Assembly (NCBI GenBank): GCA_027605045.1
Contig: JAQFWX010000002.1
Coordinates: 930,001-994,000, forward strand
Length of the DNA stretch: 64,000 nucleotides
Source of the DNA: Phallus indusiatus
Taxonomy: Eukaryota; Basidiomycota; Agaricomycetes; Phallales; Phallaceae
Reading direction: 5' to 3'
Position 1 is the stretch's first letter. Each line of letters starts with the position of its first letter. The position numbers were made by a program, and so were the translations under genes. Under the pieces are notes generated by a model. That model worked only from the letters and a program-made list of their open reading frames with translations, did no database searches and was not told the origin of the DNA. This document shows, in pieces, positions 48,290 through 59,002 of this stretch.

Positions 48290-49988
48290 TGCTGAGAAAG
48301 GTTTGGGGTACAACTAGGCCTAGAAAATGATTAGAAGCTTAATGACTCTTATGGTGCACGGCACTAACCAAACGCAATTCCCAGATACTTATAGTTCCCC
48401 GCGATTCGGTTCGACATAGAGTCGACAAATTAACACGGCTTCGAACCGGGCCGTGCGTGGAGCTCGAGAGAAAAGTGAGACAAAGCTGTGACCTTACAAA
48501 CGCGTAACGCGCTGTCACACAGATTCCTTTTCCTTAGCTCGATTCGAAGGAAATGTTGATGAGCGTTGGGGACAGTAAATTGAGATTTTAGGCCCATTTA
48601 AAGAACGACACCCTTTTTGAGATTCCTGTTTAAACCCATATAATTGACCGGCATTTGTATCACGCAATGTGCCGAGATCGGCCAAAAACCTCGCGTGACT
48701 ATCTCTTGTTTTCCACGTGATTGGACCAACACAGTGGCTCACATGATTATGTAAATCTCCCCATTTTTTTTCTGCGGGCTCCCGTTCGATGAAGCAGTGA
48801 AGCAATTTTGTATGCGATAACCCAACGAAACTTCTTGGCACCAATTCATGCTGTGGCACACTTGGGTTTTTTTTTCTGGATCGGGACATAGGTCTATCTT
48901 ATCACAGTTAAGTGCAAGTAAAGCGTTGTACTCGGTATTCCTTGTTGGCCACTAGGAGCTCGAGAACCTCATTCACTGCGGGAAACCACGTGTATTCTTG
49001 GCAGTTATTAAAGGAATTCTACGCGAACCAGACCCATGTGGCAGGCCGCGGGCGCTGTGGTGATTCATGAACGGTATCGGTATACATGTACTTGCGCACC
49101 TGTAAAAACCGGGAGACGTCATATCGGAAATTTCAATTAGAACTAGGATCAAACACGATCAGTGTATGTATGGAGATTGTATGGTTACGATTCTTTGCTA
49201 CTCCATGCGGATTTTGCTCTCTCCATCAAGGCGTCCTGGCCCTTCGCGTTAACATCTCAACAACGGACACGTTCTGCTTGTTCAATAATAGGTATCTAAG
49301 TTTGACAACGTATAATGCGTCATGGTATTCGACATGAAATCACCGGCTTAAATCAACCATTCTAAGCATTGTAAATGTGGACCGACCGGTGCGTTGAGCG
49401 TCAAATTAAAAAAATCTGTACTGACAAGCTTTGAGAAAGCTGGCATGTCCGAACTAATGAACATACATCTACTCCAACACTTCGAGTCTCCAGAAAAAGT
49501 AACGAAAACAAAAACGACAGAAGAATTCGAACCGTATCAAGAGGTAGCCTAAAAATTTGTGCTCGCGGTCTCCCGATTCGGGTAGCGCTTCCAGACTCTT
49601 ACAGTCGCGCTCTGATATAGCTCTTGGAAACGGTTCCGCCATTCTCCGTTTTCACACTGTTTCACATACTTAATTATTTCTATATGTTTTGGGAAGCCAA
49701 ATTAAAGACGGAAATGCTATCATTTTTTTCTATATGAAAAAATATCGGACCATTTGGCACTATCTTTTGTGAAATACATATATCAAATGGTACTGATTCC
49801 GGGTTCTAACCTACTCCACTTAGATCATCGCTGGCAAGCAACGAGCCTGCTTTCTTCTGTCTGTATCCCTTTTCTTCTTCTTTTCTTTTCCTTCATCGAA
49901 GCCGACCAATATACCTCAGGTTTTGTTTCGCTTTCGCGCATTCAATCCGACGACCCGACTCACATTGAGGATCAGAAGAGCCTGGCAG
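48290..49988. other. Intergenic between divergent genes
   Basis: A 124-codon minus frame at 48515-48889 has no recognisable family. The last 150 bp before 49989 are pyrimidine-rich, as expected of a 5' UTR. No other feature. Confidence 0.4.
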
Positions 49989-52268
49989 ATGTCGGGCCTT
50001 CGGCATTGGTGCTCGGCTAGTCCTCGAGCCATCCCTCTCTTCGTACTTCTCAATGTCATTCTACTCTCTTTCTTCATCTCGCTGTACAGCTCATCTTCAG
50101 GCTCTTCAAATTGGCTCATCGACTCGCGCCACTTCCGAAAGCCATGGGCGCAGTCCACTGAAACAGCGTCACCAATCGAGGCCATCAGATCTACGGAGGT
50201 AGCTACTACTATCTTCGTAACCACAACAGTAGCGGCGACGGCCACAACTACACGAGAGATTGTTGCAACTTCAACAGTGACCTTAAAGCCAACAATACCA
50301 GGCCCTGCGTTTTGCGATGCGTGCGGTCCAGATGACACTTTGTGTGTCAAATATGGGTAAGGCATCTTTATTTTTGCAAATCACATAACGCGACAGACCA
50401 GACTTAATTTGGTGAAACTCATTGTAACCTCTTCTAGTAAACACAATCTTGCCAAATCTCGCTTGTACGAAGGAACAAACTTCCGTTTTCACCGCGTCAT
50501 AAAGCAAGCTCTCGCCGGAGAGGTTGTAAAGATTGGTGTATTAGGAGGCTCTGTTACGAAAGGGCATGGATTACGCTCAACATCTGATAACTGGACGCAA
50601 AGATTTCTGGAGGCATGGGAGACATTGTTTCCCAATTCGCCAACTGAGCTCGTTAACGGCGCTGTACCTGCCACTGGATCTGACTATTTGAGCGTCTGTT
50701 TTGGTGAACATATTGAGCCGGATGTCGACCTTGTCCTCATTGAGTTGGCAATCAATGATCAAAGGTGTGTGCCTTGTATCTTCGGACATTAATTAACAAC
50801 TGAGAACCCCATCTCCCGGTGCCTTTTCTCCTATCACAATTGAATCAAAAGAATTGAAAGTAATGCGCATGCGCACGAATGGTTGATTCGTGGAATACTT
50901 GACATGCCGAAACGCCCAGCCGTAATTAATATACAAGTTGAGTAATCTTGTCTGATGACCCCATTTCCTGATTCCATCTCACAGCGAAATATTTAGACAA
51001 TGGCTTTGCTGTTTGAGACTATCTCTATGGGTGGTGATCTTCATATTCGTGCGCTTCCATCCCTTCCGTTTCATGAATTTTGGCCGGTTCCGGCGTATTA
51101 ATTATTTCCCTATTACATCTATATTTGATAGCTATCGCTCAGTATTACGGTATGGTTACTTCTTGTCATCTGTCTGAGAGCTCATCTTTCTGATTCTCAA
51201 TTCCGGAATATCAAATATAGATACGCCCATCCTTAGCATCCGCAATTTCCTTCTCCCACATATTTTGAACCATGCGGATCTGGACGAACATTATTTCACT
51301 AAAAATAAGGATGGCCCAGATTGGAGACATGTATGTACCCCGGCGTCCTCGAATCCATGTGGCTTCTGATGAGTTCATAACTCAATAAATCAATCAGGTG
51401 GACTTAAACGGACACGCGGTAATGGCAGATATTCTGATTGCTTATACTCAGCGGCAGCTATGTGCCGTCAAGCTCGATGAATCTCAACCTCGCAGCCATG
51501 AGCTCGACTCAAAGCTCCCGACACAGGAGGATCTGGACGAAATCCCTAGGGTACGCAAGAATAGCATCTTTAAATAAGATAGTCAATATATTGAAATATT
51601 GTCTTCCAGATACGACTTTTACAGAAGTACGACCGCCAAACTGTACTGGGACATTTCACACCATTCTGCCGAACCGTCCGAACAAATAGACATCCTTTAA
51701 CGCCGGTTGAGACTAAAGGATGGTATGCGTCACATCTTGTAGTTCCTCCTCGCTAGGATATCTAAAACCCGTTTTGCTTAAAGGTCGTTATGGACGTACC
51801 AAGGCCGTGGTGACAAACCTTATTTAATCGCCTACAATCCAGGCGACTATGCTAAATTTGAAATTGATGTCGGCATGCTGGGACGTGTAAGAGTTACATA
51901 TTTGAGAAGTAAAGTATTCGGACTTGGTAATGTGTGGTGTTGGTTGGATGATGATCGAAAAAACGGGAAAAAGATTGTGGGGTGGTGGGATAAGGAGAAT
52001 TTGTGAGTTTCTTCTTTTCTAAAAAAATTCCTTCTAAATGTCTTGATTTCTTTTTATTGCGACATAGAAATATCGCTCGGTAAGCTAAATCTACCCTTTT
52101 ATGCATTTTCAAACAAGCTCCTTTACTTTGGGAAAATTTTTCAGGGTGGAAGTAATAACCGAAAAGGCTGATCCTGGAAAGCATATGTTAACATGTGAAG
52201 TTCTACAAGACACTTCTGATCCTGAAAAGGGGCATGAGTTCCGCCTTATTGCTGTTGATGCATCTTAG
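49989..52268 (+). CDS. Membrane-anchored SGNH-hydrolase-like protein, copy 1
   Basis: Type II membrane protein: short N-terminus, one hydrophobic helix (AIPLFVLLNVILLSFFISLY), Thr/Ser-rich stalk, then a lumenal SGNH-like domain. Exons: 49989-50356, 50438-50764, 50852-50936, 50997-51048, 51132-51149, 51221-51330, 51398-51550, 51610-51722, 51784-52002, 52068-52079, 52145-52268, giving 526 residues. Motifs: CDACGPDDTLC, GVLGGSVTKGHG (candidate nucleophile Ser161), LVNGAVPATGSDY, IELAINDQR, and D317-x2-H320 in GPDWRH, the pattern of GDSL block V. A C-terminal all-beta-looking domain contains GDYAKFEIDVGMLGRVRVTY and ends HEFRLIAVDAS. Such domains occur in fungal proteins annotated as capsule-associated or acyl esterases; a role in trimming or acylating surface glycans is inference. 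Includes 18-nt and 12-nt exons. Paralogs at 55924 and 61289. Confidence 0.85.
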
Positions 52269-52575
52269 CTTCAACAGAGGTTCTGGATGGATAGATGAAG
52301 TTATAATTTCCAATACTTGGTACGCATGTTTCAGAATGACCTCGCGTGTAGGGTATCTCTTTCGCGGAAATGGGATCGTTGATGTACATTTTTGGATAGA
52401 TTTTCAATAGATTATGTACAAAAAAATTTTTTTGAGTCTGTGCGGGTTTGCATATGAGGCTATTGTATCAAAGCATTGGCGTTTCTTAGTATCAGTCAAT
52501 GAGTCGATGTGGTTTTGATCTATACATCAGTTCAGCATTAAAAAAAACTATCGATGTCATAATCCAATGAATCAG

Positions 52576-53565
52576 TCATTCCCAAGGTTCCATAATACAA
52601 CCATCGACTAAATTATTAAACAGCCTCCTCAACCATGCCTCATTTGAATTGCCTATGAACTCCAGAGTGCCATCCAGTTTCCGAGCCAATTCCCAATCCA
52701 CTAATCTCCAGTTGTGCACATAACCATGAAGAGAACATACGATTCCCGAAATGTCGTTTTCACGTGCCGATAAAATGTTAGAGTACCTTATGTCCGCCGA
52801 TTCTATACCAAAATGGGCCAAATCATTGAAAAGCTCGGAAATTTCCTTCCTGGATAAAAATTGAAATATGGAACCACATCGGATTTAGGACCGAATTGTT
52901 ACCTGATAGAATCAATGGGTTTCCCTATCGGCATGTGAGACCCGAGCCTTTCTAGAAGAAGTATTGAGAGGAGTCGCCCTTGACCGGGGACGTCCTTCTC
53001 ATAGTCCTTACGCTCGGTCTCATGCCTGCCAGTATCGTCTTCTCGATCGTCATATTTATGGATTGCAGCCACACTATGACCGACATTTAACCGCGACTGA
53101 AAAAAACCATAGCATCGAGGGACTACAGCGCCTTGCAACTGTTCGAGTTCTTCGTAAAACCACGCTTCTTGTGCCATATTCACCGACCTCCCAGGGCGAG
53201 ACATTTTGACAACTAAAGGTGGCAATTCGACATTACTTGGGTTGAGCACATTTACGGCATAGACTGAGCCAACTCTGCCCGATCCTAATTTTTCTCCTAA
53301 AGAGAGTTCGAGGTGTATATCGCCGGGAGGCGGTAACATGGATTTCGGACGGACAGGAAGACCACCCGGTCGTGTGAATCGCTCAAACCCAACTATGACT
53401 TGTTTCCCAGGCTTAACATTTCCCCTGGGAAGTGTTTGATTGGAAAATGTATCATTCATAGAGACGAGGTCACGGATGGAAACGCAAGAAAAGGCGTTGT
53501 TGGGCTACGATCGTTCAACAAACTCAAAGGAAAGGCTTAACAGTGCTTACCACAAAATTCTTCAT
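52576..53565 (-). CDS. Kinase-like protein, copy 1
   Basis: Small protein-kinase-like fold, 296 residues. Exons (minus): 53551-53565, 52903-53504, 52576-52849. Seen: Gly-rich loop GSGRVG (79-84) after LSLGEKL, candidate ATP lysine K105 in PPLVVKMSRPG, candidate helix-C Glu in MAQEAWFYEEL, hinge-like LLLERLG, a catalytic-loop equivalent with D225 and N230 in HFGIESADIRYSNI, and D257 in WRLVDWELA where kinases have DFG. The HRD arginine is absent and DFG is DWE, as in APH-like and other atypical kinases. It is probably an active atypical kinase, but it could be a pseudokinase. Substrate unknown. A start further in (53459) is possible, but the paralog shares the short first exon. Its tandem paralog follows at 54131. 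Confidence 0.8.
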
Positions 53566-54130
53566 TATCAGGTCATCCACTGATAGCCTTCTGGTTGTAC
53601 TGCGTGGACGTTAGCATGAGAAGGTCAAAAATAGAGGAACAGAACACATAGGCGACTTAGCTCAGACTCGTGTCGTCACGCATTGTCACGGCCTCGTTTC
53701 AAGCTCGGGAATGTGAAGTTTGACCAGATTTGTTTTCTCATCGCCCTCCTTCTTAAAAATCAAATCCGGTATTCTCACGAATAAACAAGACCTACAGCGC
53801 TTGGGTTCAGCAAGCACTTGGGACATAACTCAGACGGTCAGACTTCAGGTTAGAGTTCAGACTCCCAACCTAAATCCAGACGTACTTTAAATCTTTGATA
53901 AGTCTTTTTATGATCGAGTTTGGTTCTCTCCGTCTTTTCCGGCTCTGTGCTTCTTATCCTGGTATTTACGATAATTTGGTGGCATACTCGTTATTTGCCC
54001 CGAGAAGCTAGATCCGAATCCCCATTCTAACAAACCTCCTCTGATCTACTGAATGTCATTTTATTTATATATCATCTCAGCATGAACGATCAACCAAACC
54101 AATCATTACATTTATTCCAATGAGTCATTC
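53566..54130. other. Spacer between tandem kinase-like genes
   Basis: Promoter of copy 1 and 3' flank of copy 2. No gene recognised. Confidence 0.4.
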
Positions 54131-55151
54131 TCAGGCTGAAGGTTCTATAACATGACTACCGACTAAATTATCAAACAATATTTCCAACCATGCCTTGTAT
54201 CCAAAACTGATGAATGCCAAGGTACCGTCTTGCTTCCGAGCCAACTCCCAATCCACTAATCGCCAGTTGTGCACATAACCATGAAACGGACAAACCACTC
54301 CCCAAGTGTCACCTTCGTATGCCGATAAAATGTTAGGGTATCTTATGTCCGCCGATTCTATACCGAAATGTGCCAAGTCGTCGAAAAGCTCAGTAACTTC
54401 CTTTCTGAGAAAACAAATCACAAAGTTGGTATGTATATCTGAGCTAGGACAAGGTAATCTTACCTGATTGAGTCAATGGGTTGCCCTAACGGCATGTGAG
54501 ACCCGAGCCTTTCTAGAAGAAGTATTGAGAGGACCCGCCCTTGTCCAGGAATGTCCTTCTCATAATCATTGCGCTCGGTCTCATGGTTGCCAGTATCGTC
54601 TTCGTCGTCGTCGTCATAATTGTGAACTGTAGCTACATTATAACCGTCAATTAATCGTGTCTGATATAAGCCGTAGCATCGAGGGACCACGACGCCTTGC
54701 AATTGTTCAAGTTCTTCGTAAAACCATGCTTCCTGTGCCATATTCACTGACCTACCAGGGCGAGATATCTTAACAGCTAACGGCGGTAGTTGGATACTAC
54801 ATGGATTGAGCACATTCACGGCATAGACTGAGCCAACTCTTCCCCATCCTAGTTTTTCGTCTAGCGAGACTTAAGGTGTGTTTCTCCTAAAGGAGGCAGC
54901 ATGGATTTTGGACGAACAGGAAGGCCACCAGGCCGCGTAAGTCGCTCGCATCCAACTATGAATATTTCCCCAGCCTTGACAACCCCCCTATTGAAGGTCT
55001 GATTGAGAACCGTATTGAGATTATTAGAAACGAGATCGCGTATAGTGACACAGGAAAAGGCATTCAAAGGCTATCATATCCATAATCCATCAATTAATAG
55101 TCCATAGCTTAGTCCAAAATCAGAACTTACAGCGAATGTCTTCAAGTTCAT
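54131..55151 (-). pseudogene. Kinase-like protein, copy 2, frameshifted
   Basis: Tandem paralog of the gene at 52576-53565 with the same three-exon layout: 55131-55151, 54464-55070, 54131-54404. The last exon has exactly the same length (274 nt). Relative to copy 1 the sequence loses one base near 54868-54873, just before the Gly-rich loop, and the frame meets TAG at once. Downstream codons remain well kept (GRVGSVYAVNVLNP, VNMAQEAWFYEELEQLQG, ESADIRYPNILSA, NWRLVDWELARK), so the break is recent or an assembly error. A separate unannotated start after the break would give a protein without the full loop. The call rests on direct comparison of the two copies. Confidence 0.78.
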
Positions 55152-55923
55152 GGTGCCAGTGGTCTTTTTTTCACAACAAGTTCGTGCAAAGTAGCACGCG
55201 TTCGGGCGCCCGTCCTGTCCCCGAACCTGGGTCTCGCTTAAACTTGAGTAATTTTGCCTGTACATCGTTTTACTTCTCTATCTGCTCATCTCAGGACTAT
55301 GTCTACAAAAACTCGAAACTCTCCGCTCCATTTATGGACGAGAGCACTTTCTCAATGAAAGCGTGTAGCGAACTATATATGTATTTGCGACGGCATGTTC
55401 TGTTGATAGTACTTTATATTAAATGTTCTTGATTCTCGCTTTTTTATAAAAAAAGCATTGCGAACTAACCACCCTCAAGGCGGACCATCGCCCATACTAG
55501 GGCTAAACTGTTCGCGTCAATTGAAAAAAGTAAAATAGAAGAACGCATCCGTACCACAGCGACCTCCACCGCAACTCTACCATGAGAAGTGCATATTTTT
55601 CTTGTCTCTTTCGACTTAATAATCACGAAAGTAATTGTTTTCGTATAGGTAAGTATAGTTGAGTACAGTAGATCCAAACTCGGCAATTTAAGCTCCGACT
55701 GAAGCAACGGCATGCCAAGCTCAGTGTCGTCCCTGCTGGGCATCACTGCAAATGTTCCTGACGCAACCATTGAATAACTCTGGTGAATTCTGATCACTTC
55801 TCATTTGGCAATTGGCTCAGATACCCAGGTTGAGGCGTCTTTTTCGACACCTGTTTCAAAAAACACTTATAAAAGGTATCAAGGAAAAGATTGACCGCTG
55901 TCGCTCTCAAGTTGATAACGGAA
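55152..55923. other. Promoter region between divergent kinase-like and SGNH genes
   Basis: No gene recognised on either strand. Confidence 0.4.
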
Positions 55924-58149
55924 ATGTTGCGTCTTCGTTTTGGCGGGACCCACCTCGCAATCGCTCTTTTCATGCTCAACGCTATAGCTCTGTATTATCT
56001 CTACTCATATAATTCCAATCAAGGTCATTTCTGGTTCTCGAAAAAGGGCGCAGAAGAGCAGCAACGACAGCCCAGAATCGATCAAGCTCACATTGCGGTG
56101 TCCCAGGTTGAGGCTCATCATAATCATGATCAATCAAAAGTGCCTCAACCCAATCCAATAACAACCGTATTCATAACACCAAAACCAAAAACGACAACCT
56201 TGACTAAATTAGCCACCGCGACTATCACATCCGTTTCTCAAAAGACGGTTACCCTCACTCAAACGCAAACTCAAACGGTTGAGACCTCCGCAAAGCCAAC
56301 TTCTTCCGTACCAAAGGAGAGCCTGAAGTTTTGCCAAGTCTGTGGGCCTCATGATGTTTACTGCCAGCAGTATGGGTACGTTGTATGGTTCATCGTAGTC
56401 AGCAATCAGAGTATAATTGTCATTATAGAGAACATAATTTGGCAAGATCGCGTGTATATGAAGGTTCAAACTCTCGCCTTCGTCGCGTATTACGGAAGGC
56501 TTTATCCGGTAAAGCCATCAAAATAGGCGTGTTGGGAGGATCAGTCACTAAAGGACATGGCCTAACAAATCATGCTCACAATTGGACGGCCAAGCTCCTC
56601 AATCAGCTGAGCAAGTTACTTCCTATGACACAAATTGAACTGGTCAATGGAGCGGTTCCTGCCACTGGATCAGACTATTACAGCATGTGTTTTGGAGAAC
56701 ACATACCCGAGGACGTAGATATCGTTATAATTGAACTAGCCGTTAATGACCAAAGGTGGAATATCGTATTATCATTTCAAATTTTGACCCGCTCATACTC
56801 GCTCAGGATTGAATCAAACGCCATAGCATACGAATGGTTGCTTCGCGGCTTACTCGATCTTCCCAACCGACCAGCCGTTCTTAATATTCAGGTTCATCTC
56901 ACTGATTTATGTCATCTGTTGCATTTTTGTTAAACAAATACCTCAGGTTATGGCTCTAGCTTTCGACACGATTACATTCGGAGGCGATCTTCATAGCCGT
57001 ACGTTTAAAACTGAAAATTATTGCAACGTCCTGACATTTATACTTCAAATATAGCTATTGCTGAATTCTATGGTTCGTCGTCTACCGCAATAACAGGTCG
57101 TTCATTTCTTCAATATATTTACACTTTCAGATACCCCGGTCATAAGCCTCCGCGACATGGTTCTCCCCCAGATCTTCAAAAATGTATCGCTTGAACAACA
57201 CTATTTCCACATTAACCAGAATAATCTCGTCGATTTTCGCCATGTAAGATCATAGGTACATTTTTATCACAAGGCTTCATTCTTAATTGGATTTCTGTAT
57301 TAGATCAGCGTCCATGGACACACGATAACGGCAGACCTCTTAACCGCTTATACCCAGCGTCAATTATGTGCTATAGAAGAAGAAAGGGTCCGTCCTAATA
57401 AATTCAGAAGTGAAGATGGGAAACTCCCCAATGCGGATGAATTGGACGATATGCCGCGTGTAGGTCTTGCCTTTCCAGTTAATTTTCATGGACTTAGCGT
57501 AAATTTGATATTTTAGCTGCGTCTATTTGACGAATATAATCGAACTAAAGTAATAGGAAAAATCAAACCTTCATGTCAATCTGTTCGCACGGATAAACAC
57601 CCATTGGTGCCAATTGATTCCAAAGGCTGGTACGTCGACAAGTGAAAAGAGGAAGCAACTACGTTAACATCGTTTCAGGAAACATTGGACGTACGAAGGG
57701 AACACGGAAAAACCATACTTTATGGCCGAACAAGTAGGCGATTATGCCAAGTTTGAAGTTGAAGTCGGCGTGATGGGACGAGTGAGAATTACTTATTTAC
57801 GTAGCAAGACTTTTGGGTTGGGTGATGTTTGGTGTTGGATAAACGATGATACATTACATGGGGTTAAAGTTACATCTTGGTGGGAATATGATCAACTGTA
57901 CGTTCTTCCTTTCTTTTCGGCGCGTGGGTCTGACGCTAATATTCATTTTCGAAGGAACCTCGCTCGGTAACTCTTCAAATACCTCAGACTCTGAAATATG
58001 CGTATACTGATGTCCTTTGCTTTAGTGTCATAACAATCGCAGAAAATGTCCCACCTGGGAAGCACTTCCTTACTTGCGAAATATTACCCGAGACCTCGGA
58101 CCCTGATGGGGGTCACCAATTTCGACTTATAGCTGTAGATGCTGCCTAA
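55924..58149 (+). CDS. Membrane-anchored SGNH-hydrolase-like protein, copy 2
   Basis: Paralog of copies 1 and 3. Exons: 55924-56375, 56429-56755, 56807-56891, 56947-56998, 57055-57072, 57131-57243, 57304-57459, 57517-57629, 57679-57897, 57955-57966, 58026-58149, giving 556 residues. Eight exons match copy 1 in length (327, 85, 52, 18, 113, 219, 12, 124 nt). N-terminal anchor HLAIALFMLNAIALYYLY, then a Gln/Thr-rich stalk, CQVCGPHDVYCQQYG, GVLGGSVTKGHG with Ser189, LVNGAVPATGSDY, IELAVNDQR, D346-x2-H349 in VDFRH, and C-terminal GHQFRLIAVDAA. All candidate catalytic positions are kept. The start MLRLRFGG aligns with copy 3 (MLRFRQFRG), which supports it. Likely Golgi or cell-surface; substrate unknown. 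Confidence 0.87.
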
Positions 58150-59002
58150 CACAAGAATCTTGTTACCACGCTTCCGTTTCGACGTATCACACGTTCTTAT
58201 GGTGTTTATTGAATCTCTAGGAGATCCCGATATATCTATATCATTGCTTGCCAGGCTTTCCGACTTGAGTTTACGCGCGCAACGCGAAGTACCAAACATG
58301 CGTAGAGCGCACCGGCATTTGTAAACTGGGTGCCATGCATTATATCAAGTCGGAGGTCAATATTTATACCTTAATTTTTTTTTTCTTTTTTGGGATTATT
58401 GATTTGATTTGGGTTGATTTATGTAGATGGGCATTTAGCAAGGATATTTATATGTATGCTGCACTCAACTTTTTTTGCATGATGTATGTTCGTGATTTAA
58501 TAAATCTTCTGATGTGTGATCATATAAGCATGACTCGAAGGAATTAATGGTCTGGTTGACGTTGAAACCTGAGGAACACATCGATGCGTCCCGTTTCGGA
58601 CGTTACATAAATTGATCACGACCCTGGTAACTTCTGGAATCTCAGCTACTTATGTAGTCTTCGGGTTTGTATCACACATATGTACAGTCTATTGACGGTA
58701 GGTTAAGAATGTATCTACATTATGATTATACTAACAAGCTCGATACCCCATAACGATATGTACATCTACACGTAGTTTACGCCATACTACATTCTTCTGT
58801 CGAACCCAAAAAAATTAAAATTAACAATTACAAGCCATTGACCTTAAGCCCGGGTCTACAACGGCGACGACATTGATGGTATGGTTTTTAAATATGGAAT
58901 TAAAGATATGGCGTAAGAATCGGACAGCTTCAGTGGCAAGATGGTCATCATGGAAGTCTCGTGCCACCTGAAGTTGTACGAACACGGGGCTTGAACCTTG
59001 TA
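58150..59002. other. Spacer between convergent SGNH-like genes
   Basis: 3' flanks of copies 2 (+) and 3 (-). AT-rich with T-runs; no gene recognised. Confidence 0.4.

Noticed and set aside
48515..48889. 124-codon minus frame
   Set aside because: No family features and no transcriptional context; treated as chance.
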